A DNA stretch of 64,000 bases from an uncultured Dehalococcoidia bacterium (GTDB lineage: Bacteria; Chloroflexota; Dehalococcoidia; Lucifugimonadales; Lucifugimonadaceae), in contig CAJXEJ010000002.1 of NCBI GenBank assembly GCA_913052475.1, forward strand, positions 1-64,000. Direction: 5' to 3'. Both the position numbers and the translations under genes were made by a program. Below the pieces are notes generated by a model. It had not been told where the DNA came from. It ran no database searches and was given only the letters and a program-made list of their open reading frames with translations. Position 1 is the first letter of the stretch. Each line of letters begins with the position of its first letter. Of the stretch, positions 20,699-34,486 are shown one piece after another.

Positions 20699-20728
20699 GA
20701 AACGGCGCTTTATGTGCCGTTTCTTTTT
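20699..20728 (+). terminator. Rho-independent terminator after ftsH
   Basis: gaaacggc-gctttatgt-gccgtttc followed by ttttt. Confidence 0.85.
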
Positions 20729-20768
20729 AGACAACAAAACGAGTTAGAACAAAATCGTCAGGCAGCGG

Positions 20769-21437
20769 GTGAGTACCGTCTTCAACGGAAAATATTGGTC
20801 GATTCAGAGATTCATTTCTGGATTCTCAAACAACGCGTTCCTGATCACATGCGCTCGATCAGGCAGTTCGGTCATCATCGACACACCGGCGAATCCCTTC
20901 GAGTTGATTCAGGCTGCAACCAACTCGAACGTCGAGGCCATCCTCATCACACACGGTCACAGGGATCATGTCGAAGGTTTCTACGACGTGAGCGAAAGTT
21001 TCACCGTCCCAACTGGTATCGGCAGTGGCGACCGCAACTCGCTCCCAGCATCAGCTCCAGTGAACATCGATGTATCGACCGATGCGATCATTGTGATCGG
21101 CAACATCTCGCTACAGGCGATGGCAACTCCGGGACACACACGCGGCTCGACCTGTTACCTACTCGAATCCAACGATTCGGAAGCCGCAGGTGAGGAAGCA
21201 CACGTCTTTACAGGGGACACCCTCTTTCCTGGAGGACCCGGAAAATCGTCATCACCCGAAGCACTGAGACAAATCCTAGAATCGCTCGAAAAGCACATTT
21301 TTCCGCTTCCAGAATCGACCGTCGTACTCCCGGGTCATGGAGAGTTCACGACAATCGGCGATTCGCAGAAAGAGTACGCAATGTTTTCTGCGAAACCGCT
21401 CGATCCAAATCTGTACGGCGACGTGACATGGGGCTGA
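20769..21437 (+). CDS. MBL-fold metallohydrolase
   Basis: ILITHGHRDHVEGF, TPGHTRGSTCYLL, FTGDTLFPGGPG, VLPGHGEFTTIG. Confidence 0.9.
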   Translation: MSTVFNGKYWSIQRFISGFSNNAFLITCARSGSSVIIDTPANPFELIQAATNSNVEAILITHGHRDHVEGFYDVSESFTVPTGIGSGDRNSLPASAPVNIDVSTDAIIVIGNISLQAMATPGHTRGSTCYLLESNDSEAAGEEAHVFTGDTLFPGGPGKSSSPEALRQILESLEKHIFPLPESTVVLPGHGEFTTIGDSQKEYAMFSAKPLDPNLYGDVTWG

Positions 21438-21463
21438 ATAGCGATCTGCCCAACGGCTAAATC

Positions 21464-22384
21464 TTGATCCCAACCGAACCACCAACGAGCGACCGATGGA
21501 ACGACATCACAATCCCACAGGTGAAGTGGGGAACGCTCGATGTCGTGGTAGCGGTGACCGTCACGATGCTGGTCGTGATCGCTATCCTCAGCCTTGGTGG
21601 GGCGATCGGTACGGATGCGGGATTCGATTCCACGGTTTCGACTCCCACTGGCTATTACGTGGGACTGCTGGTCACCGTGCTAGCCCTGATTCTCATGCAC
21701 CTGTTTCGATCACCGTTGTGGCCGATACTCGCAACTTTGGCGATCGGTGTTGGCGTGTCAGCAATGAGCTACCAACTGGCGAGCGAGACCGGCAACGGAA
21801 CAGGCGAATTCATCGGAGTACCGGTCACGATTATCACCGCAACCGCGATGTCGGGAGCTTTCGCGGCTGCCGGGTTTGCATTCTCAACAGTGCGTTACCG
21901 AGAGCCGATTTCATCGCTCGGATTCGTGAAGACAAGAGGCATCAAGCCCTACCTGTTCGCGTCACTGATGTGGCTCATCGGTCTGAGTGTTCTGATGTTC
22001 TGGGTCCAGGCTCTCGTCTGGTTCGGTATCGACGTACTTGTGCCACCTGACACTGCGGAAAAAGCACTTGAAAAAGCCGGTGGCAGCATTGTCGTGACGA
22101 TAGTTCTAGCGGGCATTCTGGGGCCAATCGCCGAGGAGATATTCTTCCGGGGCTACGTACTACCCGGACTTATAAAAAGATTCGGTATCGGACGGTCGCT
22201 ACTACTCTCGTCGCTGATGTTTGGGCTGTTCCATATCGATCTCGGTGCGATTGTGCCTACTTTTGTGTTGGGCTTAGCACTCGGCTGGGTGTACCTTAAA
22301 ACTGGTTCGATCTGGCCAGCAATATTCGCTCATGGGCTGCACAATACAGTTGCCGTACTCGTTGTAAAGTACGCCGACATCTAG
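21464..22384 (+). CDS. CPBP family intramembrane glutamic endopeptidase
   Basis: EEIFFRGYVLPGL, LLSSLMFGLFHID, IFAHGLHNTVA. Confidence 0.9.
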   Translation: MIPTEPPTSDRWNDITIPQVKWGTLDVVVAVTVTMLVVIAILSLGGAIGTDAGFDSTVSTPTGYYVGLLVTVLALILMHLFRSPLWPILATLAIGVGVSAMSYQLASETGNGTGEFIGVPVTIITATAMSGAFAAAGFAFSTVRYREPISSLGFVKTRGIKPYLFASLMWLIGLSVLMFWVQALVWFGIDVLVPPDTAEKALEKAGGSIVVTIVLAGILGPIAEEIFFRGYVLPGLIKRFGIGRSLLLSSLMFGLFHIDLGAIVPTFVLGLALGWVYLKTGSIWPAIFAHGLHNTVAVLVVKYADI

Positions 22385-22447
22385 CCAATCACCCCACAAT
22401 TCAACCTCAACTGAATCCACTGATTCAACAAGGAACTCAACCGCTCA

Positions 22448-23266
22448 ATGGCTACCGACAGAATCCGAGAAGCGTTCGAAAAGACAAAGATCGAAGGCCG
22501 AATTGCTCTGGCTCCATACGTAACAATCGGCTTCCCAGAATTGGGACTTACCACCGACATTGTTCGGTCGGTCGTCGATGCGGGTGCCGACGTTGTCGAG
22601 CTGGGCGTTCCATTCAGCGATCCGCTTGGTGACGGTCCCACGATCCAGGCTTCCGTTCATCAAGCGCTTGAGAACGGTGTAACCCCCGAAACCTGCATTG
22701 AAGCTGTAAAAGACATCCGTGCCGACGGAATCGATGTTCCCATCGTATTCATGGGCTACTACAACACCATCTTCAACATGGGGCTCGACGAATACTGCAA
22801 CGCCGTTTCTGAAGCCGGTGTGGATGGGCTGATTGCCGTCGATCTCCCGGCAACCGAAGCTGGGCCACTCCAAGACTCGTGCGACAAAGCAGGGCTGTCG
22901 TTAATCCCACTAGTCGCCCTGACATCGACCGATCACGCAATCGAACACGCATGCCAGCGAGCCAAAGGCTTCGTCTACTGCATTTCTGTACTCGGCGTCA
23001 CCGGAGCAAGAGCGACGGTTTCATCACGGGTGGAGGGCCTGGTAAAAAACGTACGCAAATATACCGATCTGCCAATCGCGATCGGATTCGGTATTTCCAC
23101 TGCCGATCACGTTGCCGAAGTAGCCGGTTATGCCGATGGAGTAGCTATCGGCACCCAGGTGATTAACACACTGGCCGATGGTGATCCGTCAGATGCAGCG
23201 AACCGGGTAAACAGTTATATCAAAACACTGATCCCCGGCACACCACGAAAAGGCGTGGCAAACTAA
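22448..23266 (+). CDS. trpA: Tryptophan synthase alpha subunit
   Basis: ADVVELGVPFSDPLGDGPTIQ, VFMGYYNTIFNMG, GLIAVDLPATEA, YCISVLGVTGAR. Confidence 0.95.
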   Translation: MATDRIREAFEKTKIEGRIALAPYVTIGFPELGLTTDIVRSVVDAGADVVELGVPFSDPLGDGPTIQASVHQALENGVTPETCIEAVKDIRADGIDVPIVFMGYYNTIFNMGLDEYCNAVSEAGVDGLIAVDLPATEAGPLQDSCDKAGLSLIPLVALTSTDHAIEHACQRAKGFVYCISVLGVTGARATVSSRVEGLVKNVRKYTDLPIAIGFGISTADHVAEVAGYADGVAIGTQVINTLADGDPSDAANRVNSYIKTLIPGTPRKGVAN

Positions 23267-23322
23267 GTCGCCTGAATTGCTCATTTCTAGAGTTCAGATC
23301 GAAGATTAGGACGAGAAGAAAA

Positions 23323-23703
23323 TTGGCTACGAAGGTTCGAGGCGTCAAAGGCGCAACAACCACGACCGGAACGACTGCTGAGGACGTACTTGAGGCGACT
23401 GAGCAGTTGCTCAATGCAATGATCGAAGCGAACGACATCGATCAAGATGATGTCGCGGCCGTTCAGTTTACCACCAGCCCCGATCTTGTCGCAGAATTCC
23501 CGGCCGTCGCCGCCCGAGAACGGCTCGGCTGGAACGACGTGCCTCTCATGTGCGGCCATGAAATGGATCGTCCCGGTGCGTTAACGCAGTGCATTCGTAT
23601 ACTTATTCTCTGGAATACCGAAAAGGCTCAGAACGAAGTAATGCACGCATACCTGAACGATGCTGCTACACTTCGCCCGGATCTTTCAACGGCAACCACA
23701 TAA
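23323..23703 (+). CDS. aroH: Monofunctional chorismate mutase (AroH type)
   Basis: KVRGVKGATTTTGTTAEDVLEATEQLLNAMIEANDID, VPLMCGHEMDRPGALTQCIRILILWNT. Confidence 0.92.
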   Translation: MATKVRGVKGATTTTGTTAEDVLEATEQLLNAMIEANDIDQDDVAAVQFTTSPDLVAEFPAVAARERLGWNDVPLMCGHEMDRPGALTQCIRILILWNTEKAQNEVMHAYLNDAATLRPDLSTATT

Positions 23704-23707
23704 AGAC

Positions 23708-23866
23708 ATGACAGAACGCGACCTACAGACGAATTCTTTCTCGACCCAAAGCGACTCCCGCTCGGTTGGCTTCGGCTTTTCGCGTTTTACTTCGTACAGT
23801 GCCGAGTATTTTGGATACACCTATACCGGCGGGCTGTTTACGTACGGACGCTCATATCGCAGCTAG
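23708..23866 (+). promoter_or_regulatory. Candidate Phe/Tyr-rich leader peptide ORF (52 aa) upstream of DAHP synthase
   Basis: MTERDLQTNSFSTQSDSRSVGFGFSRFTSYSAEYFGYTYTGGLFTYGRSYRS*: 6 Phe + 6 Tyr, 11 of them in the last 31 residues; overlaps nested inverted repeats 23831-23891. Confidence 0.5.
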
Positions 23867-24013
23867 TTCTGCCTGACCGTCCGCGCAGCCCACTCTGGAT
23901 TCACGAAGCCTTCCCTCCCACAGCATGCAACTGTGCCGGTCCGACCGAATGAATCACGAACACCAGCCATATCACAAATTCATTTGAAAGTTCAATAGAA
24001 ACCTGATCAGATC

Positions 24014-25048
24014 ATGTCAACGTCAAACATTCGAGTTACCGATCTTAAACCGCTCAGTTCGCCACAATCGTTCATCGACTCACAACCCATCAGTGCCGAA
24101 ATAGCAAAAGTGGTCACTGACACGCGTGCTGCCATCGAAAACATCGAACAACGCAAGGACGACCGAATGGTCATGCTTGTCGGTCCATGCTCGATTCACG
24201 ATGAAAAAGCCGGACTCGAATACGCAAAAAGACTCGCTGCTATTACTGAAGAAGTAAAAGACAAAATCCTCGTTGTGATGCGGGTCTATTTCGAAAAACC
24301 CCGTACGACCGTCGGTTGGAAAGGACTCATCAACGACCCCAACCTCGACGGTACGTTCGACATGCAAACGGGCCTTGAGCGCGCACGTGCGTTCTTGATA
24401 CAGGTATTGAGCCTCGGACTCCCAGCGGGAACTGAATTCCTCGATCCATTCACTCCGCAGTACCTTGCCGATCTCATTTCCTGGGGAGCTATCGGTGCTC
24501 GAACGACAGAAAGCCAGACTCACCGACAGATGGCGAGTGGCCTTTCGATGCCAATTGGTTACAAGAATGGAACCGGTGGGAGTTGCCAAATCGCGGTCGA
24601 CGCGATGGTGGCCGCTCGGTCACCACACGCGTTTCTCGGCATCGACCTTGAAGGTCGCGCTTCCGTGGTCAACACGGCAGGAAACAAAGCACAGCACCTC
24701 ATTCTTCGCGGTGGAGCCTCAGGTCCAAACTATCACGAAGAATCGGTAATTCTGGCATCGAGTCTTCTCGAATCCGCCGGTCTTCGACCAAACGTAGTTA
24801 TCGACTGCTCGCACGCCAACAGCAATAAGGATCACAATCGCCAGCCGATCGTGTTCCGCGATACCATTCGACAGCGTAGTGCAGGCAACGAGGGTGTGAT
24901 CGGACTTATGCTGGAAAGCCATCTGAACGAAGGCAACCAATCTCTGGGCGATCCTGCCGAATTGAAGTACGGTGTCTCCATCACCGATGCATGTATCAAC
25001 TGGGAGACCACCGAAGAATTGCTGCGTGAGGCGCACGCAACCTTGTAG
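24014..25048 (+). CDS. 3-deoxy-7-phosphoheptulonate synthase (class I)
   Basis: MLVGPCSIHDEKAGLEYAKRL, VVMRVYFEKPRTTVGWKGLINDPNLDGT, DCSHANSNKDHNRQPIV. Confidence 0.95.
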   Translation: MSTSNIRVTDLKPLSSPQSFIDSQPISAEIAKVVTDTRAAIENIEQRKDDRMVMLVGPCSIHDEKAGLEYAKRLAAITEEVKDKILVVMRVYFEKPRTTVGWKGLINDPNLDGTFDMQTGLERARAFLIQVLSLGLPAGTEFLDPFTPQYLADLISWGAIGARTTESQTHRQMASGLSMPIGYKNGTGGSCQIAVDAMVAARSPHAFLGIDLEGRASVVNTAGNKAQHLILRGGASGPNYHEESVILASSLLESAGLRPNVVIDCSHANSNKDHNRQPIVFRDTIRQRSAGNEGVIGLMLESHLNEGNQSLGDPAELKYGVSITDACINWETTEELLREAHATL

Positions 25049-25107
25049 GAACCACGGGAGCTGAGGATTCGATTGCATCGGACCTTTGTTTCCAGCTACC
25101 GCCGATC

Positions 25108-26034
25108 ATGTCGATATCCGATCTGTTCGCTTCTATAGACGCCAGGAATGGCCCGACGGTCGCCACCGTCGGCACGTTCGATGGCGTTCATCTCGGGCAT
25201 CAATCGCTCCTGCAGCGAGTGCAAGATGAGGCATCGGCACGCGGCGCAAAATCAGTCGCATTTGTGTTCAAAGAACAACCGCGAGCGTTCATCAAACCGG
25301 GTTCGCGAGTAACTTACCTTAGCGATTTTGAAACCCGGCAAAAAATCCTCAGCGAGATAGGGATCGACTCGATTGTCGAACTCAAATTCGGAGCGGCTAT
25401 CCAACAGCTTACGTCGGCTGAATTCGTGGGCGCGCTTCGCGAACGAATCGGGCTAACGGCTCTTGTTTTGGGCCCCGGAGCAATGATTGGCTCCGATCGT
25501 GCCGACGTTGACCAACTATTGGATAACGCAGGACTCAGCGACATTGATTTCAGAGGCGTACCAGCAGCCGCTGTTGAAGGACAGAAAGTTTCCAGCTCCG
25601 CGATTCGAAAGACGATTACCGCTGGTGATTGCGAACAGGCTGCCAAAATGCTGGGCCGCAACTACTCGATTTCCGGTGTCGTTACCGATGGCGAAAAACG
25701 TGGCCGAGAAATCGGCTTCCCAACCGCCAATATCGATCCTGATTTCCCGGTCACTCTTCCCGAAAACGGCATATATGCAACCGTGGCTGAAGTCGATGGA
25801 ATAAGTTGCAACGCAGCGACCAGCATCGGCGTTCGTCCCACATTCGAAACCGATGGAGGTCGCACAATCGAAGCTTACCTTCTAGACTTCGACGGGGATC
25901 TGTATACGAAACGGCTACGCCTCGAGTTCGTAAAACGACTCCGGGCAGAAGTCGCATTCGATTCGGTCGAACAGTTAGTCGAACAAATGAACAAAGACGT
26001 CGAGCAAACCCGTCAGATTCTGGCATCACGTTAG
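25108..26034 (+). CDS. ribF: Bifunctional riboflavin kinase/FAD synthetase
   Basis: VATVGTFDGVHLGHQSLLQRV, GREIGFPTANID, NGIYATV, FDGDLYTKRLRLEFVKRLR. Confidence 0.95.
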   Translation: MSISDLFASIDARNGPTVATVGTFDGVHLGHQSLLQRVQDEASARGAKSVAFVFKEQPRAFIKPGSRVTYLSDFETRQKILSEIGIDSIVELKFGAAIQQLTSAEFVGALRERIGLTALVLGPGAMIGSDRADVDQLLDNAGLSDIDFRGVPAAAVEGQKVSSSAIRKTITAGDCEQAAKMLGRNYSISGVVTDGEKRGREIGFPTANIDPDFPVTLPENGIYATVAEVDGISCNAATSIGVRPTFETDGGRTIEAYLLDFDGDLYTKRLRLEFVKRLRAEVAFDSVEQLVEQMNKDVEQTRQILASR

Positions 26035-26087
26035 TTCAGCTTAGCGCATATCCCCAAAAAACCGGTGAGCGGGTTTAGGACATTCCG

Positions 26088-27401
26088 ATGACCATAAATA
26101 CAGAATTTCAAAACGTAGCCGAAGACCTCGAATGGCGTGGTGCGCTTTTCGACGCCACACCCGGTGCAGCGCATGCTCTCGCAACCAAAAAAGTAACCTG
26201 CTACAACGGCTTCGATCCCACGGCAAGTAGTCTTCACATCGGTAACCTCGTGCCGGTGATGGGACTCGTTCGTCTCCAGCGATACGGTCACACACCTGTC
26301 GCCCTGGTGGGTGGTGGCACAGGCATGATCGGCGATCCGTCGGGACGTGAAGACGAGCGCACGCTTATGTCTGTCGCAGATATCGACTACAACGTCGAGG
26401 CGATTCGATTTCAGCTTGAGCCGTTCCTGGATTTTGAAACCAGATCGAATCCCGCACAAATGGTCAACAACGCCGATTGGCTGCGGACGATCGATCTTCT
26501 TTCGTTCTTGAGGGATGTTGGTAAGCACTTCACCGTCAATTCGATGATGGGGCGAGAGTCCGTCAAAGGGCGATTCGATCGCGGTAACGGAATATCCTTC
26601 ACCGAATTCAGCTACCAGTTACTTCAGGCGTTCGATTTCCTGACATTGTTCGAACGCGATCATGTTGGTTTCCAGGCTGGTGGGAGCGACCAGTGGGGCA
26701 ACATTCTCGGTGGCGTAGATCTTATTCGCCGAATCCACGGAGCCGATTCCGATGGGCGACCGCGTGCGCACGGAATCGCCTACCCGCTGGTGACCAATGC
26801 CAACGGCGAAAAGTTCGGCAAGTCGATTGGTGGGGCGCCCACGCTTGATCCCAAGCAGACATCATCTTACAAGCTCTACCAGTTCTTCCTGAACGTAGCC
26901 GATGCCGACGCAATTCCATACGTAAAACTGTTCACGTTGCTGAATCAGGTTCAGATCGGCAGTCTTGCAGAATCTGTGACTGAAGAACCCCAGAAGCGTG
27001 CCGCGCAAAAAGCACTCGCCGAAGAAGTAACGCGAACAATCCACGGACAGGGCGGGCTCGATCAGGCCCTGAAAGTAACTCAGGCGTTTTTTGGTGGTGA
27101 TATCTCCGGTTTGTCAGCCGATGAGATGGAAGATGTCCTCGAAGGATCATCAGTAACCGAAGTGAACCGAGACCAGTTATCTGGCGAAGGCATTAGGTTC
27201 TCCGAACTGGCGGTTTCAGCCGGAGCCGGAAAGTCCGGCGGCGACGTTCGACGCACCATCGAACAAGGCGGCATGTACCTAAATGGCGAACAAATCGCCG
27301 ATGCGGGCCGCACAGTGGGGGTCAATGACCTCGTAGAAGGTCGCCTCCTGGTAATCCGTCGCGGCCGTAAAAACTACTCTCTAGTGAAGCTGGTGGATTA
27401 G
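26088..27401 (+). CDS. tyrS: Tyrosyl-tRNA synthetase
   Basis: YNGFDPTASSLHIGNLVPVMGL, QAGGSDQWGNILGGVDLIRR, KFGKSIGG; C-terminal S4 domain. Confidence 0.96.
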   Translation: MTINTEFQNVAEDLEWRGALFDATPGAAHALATKKVTCYNGFDPTASSLHIGNLVPVMGLVRLQRYGHTPVALVGGGTGMIGDPSGREDERTLMSVADIDYNVEAIRFQLEPFLDFETRSNPAQMVNNADWLRTIDLLSFLRDVGKHFTVNSMMGRESVKGRFDRGNGISFTEFSYQLLQAFDFLTLFERDHVGFQAGGSDQWGNILGGVDLIRRIHGADSDGRPRAHGIAYPLVTNANGEKFGKSIGGAPTLDPKQTSSYKLYQFFLNVADADAIPYVKLFTLLNQVQIGSLAESVTEEPQKRAAQKALAEEVTRTIHGQGGLDQALKVTQAFFGGDISGLSADEMEDVLEGSSVTEVNRDQLSGEGIRFSELAVSAGAGKSGGDVRRTIEQGGMYLNGEQIADAGRTVGVNDLVEGRLLVIRRGRKNYSLVKLVD

Positions 27402-27719
27402 GTCAAAACCACCGACACCCATTTACGGAGCGAAGTCCTCGAAGCCAAGGGATCTGGGGCTGGGTCGCTCTTTTGTGCACGCATCTCAGATCTCTCCGCT
27501 CCACTATCGCCGCGGTTGAGACGAGGATTCCGCTTCCTCGAAATGAAGGCGTATTCCCTCACCAAGCCCTCGCGTCCAGACTCAATCTCTCATCAAGTTC
27601 GCGCGCCAAATTTACAGCCGTTTTACAAACCGAGAGTTAGAATTCTTCGTGGTGATTATCACTAGTCATCGCAATATAGAAAAATCCCTAGTCAAAACCC
27701 GAACGAATCGAGCACTCCG

Positions 27720-28820
27720 GTGAGCAGCCAGAACCAGCCAAACCTTCGAATACCAGGTCCCGTACCGCTACCCGACGATGTCCTCGAACTCGCCGGATCG
27801 CAGATGATCAACCACCGTGGACCCCAGTACGCCGACATGCTCGATCGCATGTCCGCAAACCTGAAGACGGTTTTCATGACTAAGAACGATGCGTACTTCA
27901 TCACATCGTCAGGTACCGGCGCTATGGAAACCGCCGTGGTGAACACGATTTCGCCTGGCGACAAGGTCCTGTCGATCATCATTGGTGCGTTCGGTGAACG
28001 ATTCGCCGAAATCGCCGAGGCATACGGCGGAGATGTCACCAAAATCACCTTCGATCTCGGGCGGGCTGCCGACCTCGACAAGGTGCGAGAAACCCTCAAG
28101 GGCGTGTCCGACGTGAAGGCAGTGATCTTCACCCACAACGAAAGCTCAACCGGTGTCTCCAATCCGCTGGAAGACCTCTGTAAGGTCATCCACGAAGAGT
28201 CGGATGCGCTGATCCTCGTCGACGCTGTATCCAGTGCCGGTGGGGTGCCTATCGCAGTCGACGCATGGGGCATCGACGTTGTTGCAACCGCCTCTCAGAA
28301 GAGCTGGATTTCGCCTCCCGGAATCTCGATGGTTACCTTCTCAGAGAAGGCATGGAAGGCGTACGAAACTTCCACCACTCCGAAGTACTACCTCGATGTG
28401 AAGCAATACGAGGACTACCTCAAGATCGGCCAGCCGCCGTTCACCCCGTGTCTCCCAGCAATGTTCACGCTCGAAATTGCCCTGCAGTCGATGGTCGACG
28501 AAGGCATCGAAAACGTCTTTGCACGCCATCACGAGATCGCACAGCACACCCGTGACGGTGCAAAGTCTCTCGGTCTCAATCTTCTTCCAGATCCCCGCTT
28601 CGCCTCGAACACCGTTACCGCCATCCGCCTGCCGGAAGGTCTCGACGGTAAGGCGTTCCTCGGTCAGGTAAGCAAGAACTACAACGTGGTTCTTGGTGGC
28701 GGCCAAAAATCGCTTACCGGAAAAATCTTCCGAGTCGGTCACATGGGTTGGGTCGAAAAGGCTCACATTGACGAGGCCCTAAAGGCCGCTGAAGAAACCC
28801 TGAAGGCGATGACTTCGTAA
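27720..28820 (+). CDS. Class V aminotransferase (alanine-/serine-glyoxylate aminotransferase-like)
   Basis: IPGPVPLPDDVLELAGSQMINHRGPQYADML, VDAVSSAGGVPIAVDAWGIDVVATASQKSWISPPG. Confidence 0.92.
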   Translation: MSSQNQPNLRIPGPVPLPDDVLELAGSQMINHRGPQYADMLDRMSANLKTVFMTKNDAYFITSSGTGAMETAVVNTISPGDKVLSIIIGAFGERFAEIAEAYGGDVTKITFDLGRAADLDKVRETLKGVSDVKAVIFTHNESSTGVSNPLEDLCKVIHEESDALILVDAVSSAGGVPIAVDAWGIDVVATASQKSWISPPGISMVTFSEKAWKAYETSTTPKYYLDVKQYEDYLKIGQPPFTPCLPAMFTLEIALQSMVDEGIENVFARHHEIAQHTRDGAKSLGLNLLPDPRFASNTVTAIRLPEGLDGKAFLGQVSKNYNVVLGGGQKSLTGKIFRVGHMGWVEKAHIDEALKAAEETLKAMTS

Positions 28821-28871
28821 ATTAGCATGTGACCGTTGGACGAGTGGGCGCATCTAATCGTGAGAATTCAG

Positions 28872-28903
28872 GAACGGCGCAGCCGTTATTGGCTGCGCCG
28901 TTC
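28872..28903. terminator. Perfect 13-bp stem hairpin after the aminotransferase gene
   Basis: gaacggcgcagcc-gttatt-ggctgcgccgttc; no clear T-tract. Confidence 0.6.
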
Positions 28904-28950
28904 TACATAGTTGGGTGGCTCCCACTATTTGGTTAGGACAAACGGTACTC

Positions 28951-29307
28951 ATGGGGACGGATCGCCTACGAAATAGTCGAGGATTCATTGCGGTGTCGTT
29001 AATCGCTGCGGTGTTCGTGTTGACTGCAGCTTGTGGTGGTGGTGCCGATCTGCCGACCCGGGTAATCGATATGCGGGACGAGTTAGGCCTCAACTTCCCA
29101 GTGATTGCTGATCCAATCTATGTAGTTGCTAGCGATTGGCTGGTGTTCGATATCGACAACGATGGCAAGTCCAACCCTGCCAGCTTTGTACTCGATGCCC
29201 ACAGCAATCTCATTGCCCGAATGATCGCAGCCGAACCAACTGATCGTCCGTCGGTCTACGAAGTGCTAAACGTCATCGAAGAATCGCTGATAGCCGGAAT
29301 TGCGTAG
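28951..29307 (+). CDS. Short lipoprotein resembling the C-terminal half of a peroxiredoxin/thioredoxin-like fold
   Basis: Lipobox VLTAAC; DELGLNFPVIADPIYVVASDWLVFDIDNDGKSNPASFVLDAHSNLIARMIAAEPTDRPSVYEVLNVI. ORF opens at 28915. Confidence 0.6.
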   Translation: MGTDRLRNSRGFIAVSLIAAVFVLTAACGGGADLPTRVIDMRDELGLNFPVIADPIYVVASDWLVFDIDNDGKSNPASFVLDAHSNLIARMIAAEPTDRPSVYEVLNVIEESLIAGIA

Positions 29308-29316
29308 ACGAACAGC

Positions 29317-33829
<4,513 letters not shown>

Positions 33830-33833
<4 letters not shown>

Positions 33834-34486
33834 ACGTCTCCTCACTCCTAGACAAACTATTTCCTGGCGGCAAAAGCGGCGGACCGGAAGATCCACCGTG
33901 GATCGTGCTCGGGCTAGGAAATCCGGGGGCTGAATACAGAAACACTCGCCACAACGTCGGCTGGTGGTGCATGGGCGAGCTCGTCCGACGCACAAACGCT
34001 GAGCTCAACCGCAAACGAAAAGAATTAAAGTACGCAGAGGTCGAGCTTGGTGGCACTCATACAGTACTCGCCTATCCGCGCACGTTCATGAACCGTTCGG
34101 GTCTGGCACTCAGCTACCTCACTCACCGTTTCAAAACCCCGCCCGAAAACATCCTGATCGTCACCGACGATATAAACCTCAATCCCGGTTCCGTGCGCAT
34201 TAGGAAAAAGGGCGGCCCCGGTGGGCACAACGGTCTCAAGTCGATCATCACGGCTCTCGGCACGAACGAGTTCCCCAGGATACGCATCGGAGTTGGAAAT
34301 CCCGACTCGTCTTCAGAACAGGTCGATCACGTACTGGGTACTTTTGATCACGATACGCGAGATCTGGTCAACGCAGCGTCACTCCGGGCAGCCGACGCTA
34401 TAACGATGATCGTAAACGGTGAATTCGACAACGCTATGAACAAATTCAACGCCAAAAGCAACGGCGAAACCTCGAAGCCAAATTGA
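33830..34486 (+). CDS. pth: Peptidyl-tRNA hydrolase
   Basis: WIVLGLGNPGAEYRNTRHNVGWW, LAYPRTFMNRSG, RKKGGPGGHNGLKSIITALGTNEFPRIRIGVG. Confidence 0.95.

Noticed and set aside
20303-21193. 296-aa + strand ORF overlapping ftsH and the MBL-fold gene
   Set aside because: Out of frame with two well-supported genes; Arg/His/Ser-rich composition typical of a shadow ORF.
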